In this document: one piece after another, positions 7,515 to 16,209 of the stretch
Numbering within the stretch: position 1 is the first letter of the stretch
Layout: each line of letters starts with the position of its first letter
Notes under the pieces: model-generated
Database searches by the model: none
Told to the model about the DNA's origin: nothing
What the model saw: the letters and a program-made list of their open reading frames with translations, nothing else
Program-made: the position numbers and the translations under genes
Assembly (NCBI GenBank): GCA_964570325.1
Contig: CAZMXS010000011.1
Coordinates: 1-64,000, forward strand
Origin: CAZMXS01 sp964570325
Lineage (GTDB): Bacteria > Verrucomicrobiota > Kiritimatiellia > CAIQIC01 > CAZMXS01
Direction of reading: 5' to 3'
Length of the DNA stretch: 64,000 bases

Positions 7515-9491
7515 ATGAACGCGACCTATCCCATGTGCCGGCGCCGATTTGGCCACGCTGGCCTGGCTTTGGCGCTCTGGCTTGCCGCCGCCGGCTGTGC
7601 CCCCCGACGGCCAGACAATATCCTGCTGATCACGCTCGACACCACGCGCGCGGATCGGCTGGGTTGTTATGGATATGCCGGCGCCCTGACGCCGGCGCTG
7701 GATCGTCTGGCCGCCGCGGGCGTCCGCTTCGATCACGCCCTGAGCGTGGCGCCGCTGACCCTGCCGGCGCACGCGACGTTGCTGACCGGCCTGCTGCCGC
7801 CCGAACATGGGTTGCGCGTCAATGGCGAAAACAGCCTGCCGCCGGGCATCCCGACGCTGGCGGAAACCTTGCGGGCTCGCGGTTATCGCACCGGCGCGTT
7901 CATCGCCTCGTTTGTGCTCAACCACCGCTTCGGGTTGGCGCGCGGGTTCGACGAATACGACGACCGTATTCGGCCGGACAACCTGGCGGAGTCGTGGGTG
8001 TACCTCCAGCGCGATGGCGCCGAGGTGACCGATCCTGAGCGGGGCTGGCTGGAACAGAACGCCGCGGGACCGTTTTTCTGCTGGATTCACTTGTACGATC
8101 CGCACGCCCCTTACCAGCCGCATCCGGAACTTTTCGGCGCGCGGTTTGCCGCAAACCCCTACGATGGCGACATCGCCTACATGGATCGCCAGATTGGTCG
8201 GGTGCTGGAATGGCTGCGCCGGCGCAACTTGGAAAATCAGACCCTGGTCGTGGCGGTTGGCGATCATGGCGAGGACCTCTTCGAACATGGCGAGCGGTAT
8301 CACGGCCTGACGCTTTATGACAGCACGCTGCGCGTGCCATTGATTGTGCGGCGGCCCGGCGTGGTGGCGGCCGGCCGGGTGGTACGCGAGCCGGTTTCGA
8401 TCGCCGATCTGGCGCCCGCGCTGCGGTCCTGGGTGGGCATCCCGGCGCGGGATGCAGCCGGCCTGGCTGATGTGTGGCGGGGCGCCGTCCCGCCCGGCCG
8501 ACTGTTGTACGCCGAGACAGACCAGCCGTGGGTGCAGTATGGCTGGGCGCCGCTGCGGGCGGCGATGCGCGACTCATGGAAATACATACGCGCGCCGCGC
8601 GCGGAACTGTATGACCGCATGGCTGATCCCCGCGAAACCAATGACTTGGCGGCCGCTGACCCCGCCCGCCGGCAGGCGTTGGCGGCCGACTTGGCCGCAT
8701 TGGAAGCGAGCTTGCGCCCGGCGACGGCGCCGGCCGCCCGGTTGTCGCCCGCCGAGGAGCGGGCATTGGCCAGCCTGGGCTACACTGGCGGGGCCACGAC
8801 CAGCGCGGCCCCGGCATCCGTGACGGGGTTGCCGGACGTCAAGGATATGCTGGAACTGGTCAATCGGCTGGACGAGGCCGCCGAACTGCGGCTGGCCGGC
8901 CGTGCGGCGGAGGCGGTGACCATTACCCGCGAACTGGTGACGCGCGATCCGGGCAATGTCGCGTTCCGGTTGGGTTTGGGGGTGGCCTTGGCCGCTGCGC
9001 GGCGGGATGCGGAGGCGCTGACAATTCTGGGCGCGATCCGCGCGGCCGGCTTGGGGTCGGCGCCAGCGGCAGTCTATCTTGATGCTTGTGCGCAAATTGG
9101 GCAGTTGCATTACCGCGCCGGCCGGTGGGATGAGGCCATCGCGGCCTTGCGGGATGTGGTGCGCGTCAATCCGGATGACATCGGCGCCTTGAATCTGTTG
9201 GGCTGGATCCTGGCGGTGCGGCCGGATGGCGCGCCGGCGGAGCGGGCGGAGGCGCTGTCCTTGGCGGCGCGCGTGATGGAATTGGATGGCGGGCGCAGCC
9301 CGGCGTTTCTGGATACGCTGGCCGCGGCGCAGGCGGGCGCCGGTGCATTCGCCGCGGCGGTTCAGACGCTGCAACAGGCGATCGCCCTGGCGGAACACCA
9401 GGGTATGTCGGCGGCCGCGACGGAATTTCGGCAACGGCTGACCCTTTATGAAGCTCGCCGCCCGTATGTGGAGTCGCGGCTGGCACGATGA
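7515..9491 (+). CDS. Sulfatase-like (alkaline-phosphatase fold) lipoprotein with TPR domain
   Basis: A 658-residue protein. The ATG at 7515 gives a clean lipoprotein signal (lipobox LAAAGC, C28); a longer frame to 7413 adds only an unlikely N-terminus. The catalytic domain (about 35-400) has the metal-binding opening LLITLDTTRADRLGCYGY (D42), the nucleophile region APLTLPAHATLLTG, and VGDHGEDLFEHGERYHG near residue 255. The position that is Cys or Ser in formylglycine sulfatases is T82 here, so a classical sulfatase reaction is unlikely; a phospho-transfer or phosphodiester reaction is more plausible. A TPR region fills about residues 445-650. It is probably a lipid-anchored periplasmic enzyme working with the adjacent glycosyltransferase. 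Confidence 0.8.
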   Translation: MNATYPMCRRRFGHAGLALALWLAAAGCAPRRPDNILLITLDTTRADRLGCYGYAGALTPALDRLAAAGVRFDHALSVAPLTLPAHATLLTGLLPPEHGLRVNGENSLPPGIPTLAETLRARGYRTGAFIASFVLNHRFGLARGFDEYDDRIRPDNLAESWVYLQRDGAEVTDPERGWLEQNAAGPFFCWIHLYDPHAPYQPHPELFGARFAANPYDGDIAYMDRQIGRVLEWLRRRNLENQTLVVAVGDHGEDLFEHGERYHGLTLYDSTLRVPLIVRRPGVVAAGRVVREPVSIADLAPALRSWVGIPARDAAGLADVWRGAVPPGRLLYAETDQPWVQYGWAPLRAAMRDSWKYIRAPRAELYDRMADPRETNDLAAADPARRQALAADLAALEASLRPATAPAARLSPAEERALASLGYTGGATTSAAPASVTGLPDVKDMLELVNRLDEAAELRLAGRAAEAVTITRELVTRDPGNVAFRLGLGVALAAARRDAEALTILGAIRAAGLGSAPAAVYLDACAQIGQLHYRAGRWDEAIAALRDVVRVNPDDIGALNLLGWILAVRPDGAPAERAEALSLAARVMELDGGRSPAFLDTLAAAQAGAGAFAAAVQTLQQAIALAEHQGMSAAATEFRQRLTLYEARRPYVESRLAR

Positions 9492-9673
9492 GCCGGTCTC
9501 CATGACAGGGCGATGCAATTCCGCAGAGCTGCCTGATTGATGGGGCCGCTCCTCACGCAGGTCCGGGTAAACGCCGGATTGCATTCGGCCTTGGATTGCG
9601 ATAGAAAAGGAATCCATGACTGTTATGGGATTGCATCATCCCGTTTAGCGATTGTGAATAAAGGAGGATGGCC

Positions 9674-10279
9674 ATGCGGAATATACCGATCGTCATGTTG
9701 GTTTTGGGGTTGGTCGCTATAGCGCCGGTTTGGGCCGGGGAGTGCGCGCCGCCGGCGGGCAAGGATATTGCCGTGGTGGGCGCCGGCGCGGTGGATGCCG
9801 GGTTGGTCCAGCGGGTGGGGGATTTTGTCCGCCAGAATGTGATGCTGCCGGTGCGGATAGCGCCGGAGACGGAGATCAAGGGGAAGACGCTGGAGGAGAT
9901 TGGACAGGCGGCGCTGGCCGCCAAGGCGGATACGGATGTGGTGCTGGTCGTTATGGCCGCGCCGGAAGAACCGGCTGAAGCGCTGGCGGCCACGCTGCCG
10001 GAAAACCGGGTTGTGGTGGTGAACGTGGCGGCGCTCAAACCGGCGGATGGCGATGCCGAGCGGCATGGCCGCCGGGTCGAGACCCAGGCGATGCGCGGCG
10101 TGGGATTGCTGCTGGGAGTAAAGCCCTGTCTGAATCCGCAATGCGCGCTCTGGTCCGGCGGCGAGCCCGAGGACATTGATTATATGGGGCGCAATTTCTG
10201 CCCGCCCTGCCTGGACGCCGTCCAGGAAGCGGCGCGCGGTTGCGGATTGACCGTCATTGAATTGACTCCGCCGCAGTGA
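9674..10279 (+). CDS. Secreted archaemetzincin-like protein lacking the catalytic zinc site
   Basis: A 201-residue protein with a signal peptide (RNIPIVMLVLGLVAIAPVWA). The ATG at 9674 is preferred over 9668 because AAGGAGG lies 6 bases before it. The C-terminus has four cysteines spaced C152-x4-C157-x18-C176-x2-C179, matching the structural zinc site of archaemetzincins (HExxHxxGx3Cx4CxMx17CxxC). The glycine before the first Cys (LLLGVKPC) aligns too. However, the HExxH positions fall on R141, G142 and L145, so the catalytic zinc ligands and general base are missing. It should fold like a metzincin but not cleave peptides by that mechanism. The assignment rests on the cysteine pattern alone. 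Confidence 0.6.
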   Translation: MRNIPIVMLVLGLVAIAPVWAGECAPPAGKDIAVVGAGAVDAGLVQRVGDFVRQNVMLPVRIAPETEIKGKTLEEIGQAALAAKADTDVVLVVMAAPEEPAEALAATLPENRVVVVNVAALKPADGDAERHGRRVETQAMRGVGLLLGVKPCLNPQCALWSGGEPEDIDYMGRNFCPPCLDAVQEAARGCGLTVIELTPPQ

Positions 10280-10322
10280 CCGCGGCGGCGCATGACCGAT
10301 TGAGCATTTCAAGGGGAGCGCC

Positions 10323-11603
10323 ATGCTGGACCTGAAAACCATCCGCGAGCGCGAAGCCGATGTGCGTCAGGCGCTGGAAAACCGGAACAGCGATGTCCGC
10401 CTGCTCGATCCGGTGCTTGAATTGGACCGCCGCCGCCGCGCGGCGCTGGCTGAGGTGGAAATGCTCAAGAACCAGCGCAACGTCGCCTCTAAAAAAGCCG
10501 GCGAGTTGAAAAAGGCGGGCCAGGACATCGCGGAAATCCAGCAATCCATGCGGAGCATCGGCGACCGGATCGCGGCGTTGGATCAGCAGGTGCGCGAAAC
10601 CGAAACCGAATTGCACCAAGCTCTATTGCGCATTCCGAACATTCCACACGCCAGCGTTCCGGTCGGAAAGGACGCGGCCGCCAACCGGGAGGTCCGCCGG
10701 TATGGCGAGCCGAAAACATTCTCGTTCGCGCCCCGGCCGCATTGGGAACTGGGCGCGCGGCTGGGCCTGTTCGATTTTGAGCGCGGGGCGAAACTCGCGG
10801 GGACGGGTTTTCCGTTGTACACCGGCCTCGGCGCGCGGCTGGAGCGGGCGCTGATCCAATTCATGCTGGATGTGCACACAACGGAGCATGGGTATGTGGA
10901 GGTGTCGCCGCCTTTCCTCGTCAATACCGCGGCGATGACCGGCACCGGCCAGTTGCCCAAGATGGCGGAAGATATGTATCACGTCCAGTCGGACGACCTC
11001 TGGCTGGTTCCGACTGCCGAGGTGCCGGTGACGAATATCTACCGCGAGGAGCTCATCCGCGCGCCGCTGCCGATCAAATTGACGGCCTACAGCCCGTGCT
11101 TCCGGCGCGAGGCCGGCGCGGCCGGCCGCGAGACGCGCGGCCTGATCCGTGTGCATCAGTTCGACAAGGTGGAGCTGGTCAAATTTGTCGAGCCGGAAAC
11201 TTCCTATGACGAGTTGGAAAAACTGGTAGCGGACGCCGAGGACATCCTGCGGCGGCTGGGGTTGACCTACCGCGTGCTTCAACTCTGCACTGGCGACCTG
11301 AGTTTTGCCGCGGCCAAATGTTACGATATCGAGCTTTGGGCGCCGGGCCAGCAGGCGTGGCTGGAGGTTTCCTCCTGCAGCACGTTCGAGGATTTCCAGG
11401 CGCGGCGCGCGCAGATTCGGTATCGGAACCGCGACGGCAAACCGGCGTTTGTGCATACGCTCAACGGGTCCGGCGTGGCGTTGGCGCGGCTGGTTGTGGC
11501 GCTGTTGGAAAACGGACAGGAAGCCGACGGCGGCGTGGCGCTGCCGGAGGCGCTTCAACCGTATTTGGGTGGATTGCGGCGGATTGCTCCGCGGGCGGAC
11601 TAA
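10323..11603 (+). CDS. serS: Seryl-tRNA synthetase
   Basis: This 426-residue class II synthetase charges tRNA-Ser (and tRNA-Sec) with serine in the cytoplasm. The N-terminal 110 residues form the long antiparallel coiled-coil arm (MLDLKTIREREADVRQAL onward). The catalytic core follows, with TAEVPVTNIYREE, motif 2 FRREAGAAGRETRGLIRVHQF (truncated here to its core) and motif 3 NGSGVALARLVVALLENGQ. Length is normal. AAGGGGAG precedes the ATG at the right distance. It is followed 50 bases downstream by tilS, another translation gene. Confidence 0.96.
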   Translation: MLDLKTIREREADVRQALENRNSDVRLLDPVLELDRRRRAALAEVEMLKNQRNVASKKAGELKKAGQDIAEIQQSMRSIGDRIAALDQQVRETETELHQALLRIPNIPHASVPVGKDAAANREVRRYGEPKTFSFAPRPHWELGARLGLFDFERGAKLAGTGFPLYTGLGARLERALIQFMLDVHTTEHGYVEVSPPFLVNTAAMTGTGQLPKMAEDMYHVQSDDLWLVPTAEVPVTNIYREELIRAPLPIKLTAYSPCFRREAGAAGRETRGLIRVHQFDKVELVKFVEPETSYDELEKLVADAEDILRRLGLTYRVLQLCTGDLSFAAAKCYDIELWAPGQQAWLEVSSCSTFEDFQARRAQIRYRNRDGKPAFVHTLNGSGVALARLVVALLENGQEADGGVALPEALQPYLGGLRRIAPRAD

Positions 11604-11653
11604 ACGCGTGCGGCATACGCGGCGGGTGCGGATCTTTGGTTGGGAGGTGTGCC

Positions 11654-13060
11654 ATGCTCAAGAAGATCGGCGAGACCATCCGTCAACATCGGATGCTGGT
11701 TCCGGGCCAACATGTGCTGGTGGCGGTATCCGGCGGCGCGGACTCCGTGGCCCTGGCTTACGCGTTGCATCATCTCGAGTCGCGCTTCCGGCTGCGCCTG
11801 ACCATCGCGCACCTGAACCACGGCATCCGGGGGGGGGCGGCGGACGCCGACGCGCATTTTGTCCGCGAGCTGGCCTGGCGCCTCGGCCTGCCCTGTGTCG
11901 TCGAGAAAACCGATGTGCCGCGGCTGGCGCGCGAGCAGAGTATCTCGCTGGAAATGGCGGCCCGCGAGGCCCGTTATCGCTTCCTGGTGCGGACGGCCCA
12001 GGCGCATCACTGCTCGGTGCTGGCGACCGCCCACACGGCGGATGACCAGGTCGAGACCATCCTGCTGAAACTCGCGCGCGGAACAGGCCCCCAGGGATTG
12101 AGCGGCATCCCGTACGTGGCCGAGCGGGAGGGCGTGGTTATCATCCGGCCGTTGCGCGAAGTGACCCACCGCGAGGCGGTTCATTTCCTTCGCCGGCACG
12201 GGCTGGCGTGGCGCGAGGACGCCAGCAACAAGGATCTGGATTTTTTGCGCAACCGGGTCCGGCATGAGGTGCTGCCCCTGCTGGAGTCCCGCCTCAATCC
12301 CGGTATTCGCGGCGCGTTGTTGCGGACCGCGGCGATCTTGCGCGAGGAAAACGCCTGGTTTGATTCCATCGCCCGCGACCTCCTCCAGTGTTGCGTGGAC
12401 GATGCGCATTTTCACGTGCTCAAGGCCGACATGCTCGGGCGCGAGCCGCTGGCCGCGCGGCGGCGGATCGTTCGCCTCTGGCTGATGGCCAATGGCGTGG
12501 ATCCGGAGATCGTGGATTTTACGGCGTTGGACCGAATCGAAGGCTTGATCCGCGACTTGCGCGGAACGCGCGAAGCGCCGCTGGGTGGCGGCTGGACCAT
12601 TGTGGCCCGCTACAAGACGCTGACGCTTGAACGCGGCGCTCGTACGCAGGCCGCGCCGTTCCGGCAACTGTTGGCCGTGCCGGGCGAGACGCTGGTGGCG
12701 GAGCGCGGCCTGCGGATTACCGTGCAGCGCGAGCGTGGGCGGGCGGGCGGCGGCGAACAGGCGCGGGTTGGCCATTATCCGGCGGACGTCTGGCTGGGGG
12801 CCGGCGCCGTCGGGCGCTCAGCGCTGGTTCTGCGTTCGTGGCGGCCGGGCGACCGCATTCGCCCGCTCGGCTTGGGCGGATCGAAGAAATTGCAGGATAT
12901 TTTCACCGACGAAAAAGTGCCGCGCCACCAGCGTTCCGCGGTACCGGTCCTGGAATGCCGCGGCGAAGTGGTTTGGGTCGCGGGTTATCGCGTTGCTCGC
13001 GGCTGGGAGGTCCAGGGCGCTCGCGGCCCCTCCCTGCGCGTGCGTGTAGAACGGGTGTGA
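11654..13060 (+). CDS. tilS: tRNA(Ile)-lysidine synthase
   Basis: TilS converts C34 of the CAU-anticodon tRNA-Ile to lysidine so that it reads AUA. The 468-residue protein has the N-type ATP pyrophosphatase P-loop VAVSGGADSVAL (about 23-34), the LNHGIRGG and ATAHTADDQVETILLKLARGTG blocks (the latter holding the HTADDQ motif), and RNRVRHEVLPLL. A C-terminal TilS domain ends in WRPGDRIRPLGLGGSKKLQDI. The ATG at 11654 has GGGAGGTG upstream and gives the usual start; a longer in-frame extension into serS is not credible. A nine-G run at about 11829-11837 lies within the coding sequence. Confidence 0.95.
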   Translation: MLKKIGETIRQHRMLVPGQHVLVAVSGGADSVALAYALHHLESRFRLRLTIAHLNHGIRGGAADADAHFVRELAWRLGLPCVVEKTDVPRLAREQSISLEMAAREARYRFLVRTAQAHHCSVLATAHTADDQVETILLKLARGTGPQGLSGIPYVAEREGVVIIRPLREVTHREAVHFLRRHGLAWREDASNKDLDFLRNRVRHEVLPLLESRLNPGIRGALLRTAAILREENAWFDSIARDLLQCCVDDAHFHVLKADMLGREPLAARRRIVRLWLMANGVDPEIVDFTALDRIEGLIRDLRGTREAPLGGGWTIVARYKTLTLERGARTQAAPFRQLLAVPGETLVAERGLRITVQRERGRAGGGEQARVGHYPADVWLGAGAVGRSALVLRSWRPGDRIRPLGLGGSKKLQDIFTDEKVPRHQRSAVPVLECRGEVVWVAGYRVARGWEVQGARGPSLRVRVERV

Positions 13061-13196
13061 TACCGGGTCGGGCCCAAGCCGCCGCCATGAAATGCGGGCA
13101 TCCTGCCGGCCGGCGCCATCAATCCATTCCGCATGCTGCCAGATGGGGGCCCCGGATGCCCGTGCCGGACGGCTGGACCATACCCGGACAAGACCG

Positions 13197-13225
13197 TTGC
13201 AATACCCATTATCCCGTGCTAGGTT
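13197..13225 (+). promoter_or_regulatory. Candidate promoter for ftsH-folP-cdaA-cdaR
   Basis: TTGCAA (13197-13202) and TAGGTT (13220-13225) are 17 bases apart, and a TG lies one base before the -10 element (TGC-TAGGTT), giving an extended -10. It falls in the 214-base gap between tilS and ftsH, about 50 bases before the ftsH ATG. Nothing else is recognised in that gap. Confidence 0.4.
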
Positions 13226-13274
13226 ATCGCGCCTGATTGATTGACCGCACCGTGGACGGGGCGGCGAGGATGTT

Positions 13275-15239
13275 ATGGACCCAGCGAATTTCGGCGGCCA
13301 GGACACAAACAAGAACAAGCAACCGGTGCCTTATCGCGGCCTTGCGATCTGGCTCCTGTTGCTGGCCCTGTTCTTGACCATGTTCCAGATATTTTCTCAA
13401 AGTCAGGAGAAATACGCCCGGATCCCGTACAGCCCCGACTTCGTTCAACTGGTCGAGCAGGGCAAGATTCGCAAGTGCGAGATCATCATGGAGGTCTCTG
13501 GTATCCAATATGCGCGCGGCGAATTGCTTGAGGCCGATGAGCGAACCGGCGCCCCCCGCCGGTTCAAGGTGGACCTGCCGGTGACCGACGACCTGATCAA
13601 ATTCCTGCGCGAAAAGAATGTCCAATTTGAATTCAAAACCCAGAATCCCTATGTCTGGCAGTTAATCTCCGGCGCGGTCCCGTTCCTGCTCGTGCTCGGC
13701 CTGCTCTATTTCCTGTTTGTGCGCCAGATGCGTATCGCCGGCCGCGGCGCGATGAGCTTCGGCAAAAGCCGCGCGCGGCTGATGACGCGCGACCGCAACA
13801 AAATCACTTTCAACGACGTCGCCGGCGTGGACGAGGCCAAGGAGGAGGTTCAGGAGATCATTGAGTTCCTCAAGGATCCCAAGCGATTCCAGCGGCTCGG
13901 CGGCCGCATTCCCAAGGGCGTCTTGCTGGTCGGGCCGCCGGGCACCGGCAAAACTCTGCTGGCCAAGGCGATCGCCGGCGAAGCCCAGGTGCCGTTTTTC
14001 AGCATCAGCGGCTCGGACTTCGTCGAGATGTTCGTCGGTGTTGGCGCCTCGCGGGTGCGCGATATGTTTGAGCAGGGCAAGAAGAACGCGCCGTGCATCA
14101 TTTTCATTGATGAAATTGACGCCGTCGGCCGCAGCCGCTTCAGCGGCATCGGCGGCGGTCACGACGAGCGCGAACAGACGCTCAATGCCCTGCTGGTCGA
14201 GATGGATGGTTTCGACACGCAGGAAGGCGTGATCATCATCGCCGCGACCAATCGCCCCGACGTGCTGGACCAGGCCCTGCTGCGGCCGGGTCGGTTCGAT
14301 CGCCAGATTGTGGTGGACCTGCCCGGTCTTGAGGGCCGCGAGGCGATCCTCAAGATTCATTCCCGCCGCGTGAAACTCGCGCCTGGCGTGGATTTGCGCC
14401 GGGTGGCGCGCGGCACGCCGGGCTTCTCCGGCGCCGACCTTTCAAACCTGATCAACGAGGCCGCCTTGCTGGCGGCCCGCCGTGGCGCCGAGGCGATTGA
14501 ACTGCCCGATTTGGAGGAGGCGCGGGACAAAGTCCGCTGGGGCCGCGAGCGCCGCAGCCGGGTGCTCGACGACAAGGAGAAGCGACTGACCGCCTATCAC
14601 GAGGCCGGGCATGCCGTGGTGCTGACGCTGGTCGAGGAGAGCGAGCCGTTGCACAAGGTCACGATCATCCCGCGCGGCGCCGCGCTCGGCGCAACGATGC
14701 AACTGCCGGAAAAGGACCGCTACACGCAAGGTCAGAAAAAGCTGGAGAGCATGCTGGCCGGCCTGATGGGCGGGCGCGTGGCCGAGGAACTGGTTTTCGG
14801 CGACGTGACCACTGGCGCGCAGAATGATTTGCGGCAGGCGTCGCGGATTGCGCGCATGATGGTCTGCGAATGGGGGATGAGCCCGGCCATGGGGCCGCAG
14901 AGCTTTGGTGAGCGCGAGGAACTTCTGTTCCTTGGCCGCGAAGTGTCGCGTTCGCAGGAGTTCAGCGAAGAGACTGCCCGCCGCATTGACGCCGAGGTCA
15001 GCCGGATCATCAACGCCGCCCACGACAAGGCCGTCCGGATCCTCAAAGAACATCGCCCGCAATTGGACACCATTGCGGCCCTGCTGATCGAGCGCGAGAC
15101 GCTCGAGGGCCGCGATATCAAGGAGATTATTCAGCACGGCCGCATTCTCGATGAGATCGAGCGCGCCGAGGCCGATGCGGGGGCCGCGGGCTCGGCCCAG
15201 CCGGGTGGTCAGTCGGGATCGGAGCCGGGGAAAGGATAA
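13275..15239 (+). CDS. ftsH: ATP-dependent zinc metalloprotease FtsH
   Basis: A 654-residue membrane AAA+ protease that degrades misfolded membrane proteins and selected soluble regulators. Two N-terminal membrane helices (about 18-38 and 131-150) flank a small periplasmic domain. The AAA module has Walker A GPPGTGKTLLAKA, Walker B CIIFIDEIDAVG, the pore motif FVGVGASRVRD and the second region of homology ATNRPDVLDQALLRPGRFDRQ (core shown). The protease domain has the zinc site YHEAGHAVV and the downstream VFGDVTTGAQND. The C-terminal Gly/Ser/Pro-rich tail is normal. It lies between tilS and folP, a widely conserved order. Confidence 0.97.
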   Translation: MDPANFGGQDTNKNKQPVPYRGLAIWLLLLALFLTMFQIFSQSQEKYARIPYSPDFVQLVEQGKIRKCEIIMEVSGIQYARGELLEADERTGAPRRFKVDLPVTDDLIKFLREKNVQFEFKTQNPYVWQLISGAVPFLLVLGLLYFLFVRQMRIAGRGAMSFGKSRARLMTRDRNKITFNDVAGVDEAKEEVQEIIEFLKDPKRFQRLGGRIPKGVLLVGPPGTGKTLLAKAIAGEAQVPFFSISGSDFVEMFVGVGASRVRDMFEQGKKNAPCIIFIDEIDAVGRSRFSGIGGGHDEREQTLNALLVEMDGFDTQEGVIIIAATNRPDVLDQALLRPGRFDRQIVVDLPGLEGREAILKIHSRRVKLAPGVDLRRVARGTPGFSGADLSNLINEAALLAARRGAEAIELPDLEEARDKVRWGRERRSRVLDDKEKRLTAYHEAGHAVVLTLVEESEPLHKVTIIPRGAALGATMQLPEKDRYTQGQKKLESMLAGLMGGRVAEELVFGDVTTGAQNDLRQASRIARMMVCEWGMSPAMGPQSFGEREELLFLGREVSRSQEFSEETARRIDAEVSRIINAAHDKAVRILKEHRPQLDTIAALLIERETLEGRDIKEIIQHGRILDEIERAEADAGAAGSAQPGGQSGSEPGKG

Positions 15240-15303
15240 CCGTTGTGCGGTGGGCGAATGGAGATGCGCCGGTGAGTTGGGTTGACGCCCCCCGTCTTCA
15301 GCC

Positions 15304-16209
15304 ATGACCGCGGTCCTGCATTGGCGCTGTTGCGACCGGGTCTTCGACCTGTCCAATGGCCCGTTAGTCATGGGGATCCTGAACGTCACGCCGGATTCCT
15401 TTTCCGATGGCGGACGCTACCTGGATCCCCGGTCGGCCATCGCGCGCGGGTTGGAGCTGGTCGCGGAGGGTGCGGACATCGTGGATGTCGGCGGTGAATC
15501 CACCCGGCCAGGCGCTTTGCCGGTGGACGCGGCGGAGGAGCAGCGGCGCGTCATTCCAGTGGTGGAGCAGTTGGCCGCGGCGGCGCAGTGTGTCATCTCC
15601 GTGGACACGACCAAGGCCGTCGTGGCGCGTGCGGCGCTCGCGGCGGGGGCGCATATCATCAACGATACCTCGGGTTTGGAGGACGACCCGGATATGCCCG
15701 CCGTCGCGCGCGAGTTCGGCGCGGGGGTGGTGGTCATGCACCGCCGCGGCCCGCCGGCGACCATGCAGGCCGACCCGCGTTACACCGATGTGGTTGGTGA
15801 GGTGGCGGACTACCTGGCGGGACGTTTGCGCGCGCTGGCGGCGGCCGGGCTCAACCCCGAGTGCGCCGTGATTGACCCCGGGATCGGTTTCGGCAAGACG
15901 CTGGCGCATAACGTGCGGCTGCTGGCGCAACTCGACCGGCTGACGCGGCTCGGCCGGCCCGTGCTGGTGGGCGTGTCGCGCAAGAGCCTGTTGGGGGGCA
16001 TAACCGGACGGGCGGTGGGCGAGCGCCTGCCGGCGAGTCTCGCCGCGGCCGCCTACGCGCTGACGCGCGGCGCGCACATTATTCGCGTCCATGACGTAAA
16101 GGATTCTTGCGATGTGGCGCGGGTCGTGGCTATCTTCCAGCAAGAGGAATCGCGCGATGGCGACGCTGCTGAATCGAATCCAGTTGTCGGACGCCGCCGG
16201 GATCATTGA
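15304..16209 (+). CDS. folP: Dihydropteroate synthase
   Basis: FolP condenses 6-hydroxymethyl-7,8-dihydropterin pyrophosphate with p-aminobenzoate in folate synthesis. The 301-residue TIM barrel has both signatures: MGILNVTPDSFSDGGRY (22-38) and VDVGGESTRPGA, followed by ISVDTTKAVVA, HIINDTSG, DPGIGFGKT and LVGVSRKSLLGGI. These match the pterin-binding and phosphate-binding loops of the family. The last 17 or so codons overlap the start of cdaA by 53 bases in another frame, so the C-terminal tail beyond VARVVAIFQQEE is probably not conserved. No strong ribosome-binding site precedes the ATG. Confidence 0.95.
   Translation: MTAVLHWRCCDRVFDLSNGPLVMGILNVTPDSFSDGGRYLDPRSAIARGLELVAEGADIVDVGGESTRPGALPVDAAEEQRRVIPVVEQLAAAAQCVISVDTTKAVVARAALAAGAHIINDTSGLEDDPDMPAVAREFGAGVVVMHRRGPPATMQADPRYTDVVGEVADYLAGRLRALAAAGLNPECAVIDPGIGFGKTLAHNVRLLAQLDRLTRLGRPVLVGVSRKSLLGGITGRAVGERLPASLAAAAYALTRGAHIIRVHDVKDSCDVARVVAIFQQEESRDGDAAESNPVVGRRRDH

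Noticed and set aside
7515..9491. Classical formylglycine sulfatase
   Set aside because: The residue to be converted is Thr, not Cys or Ser.
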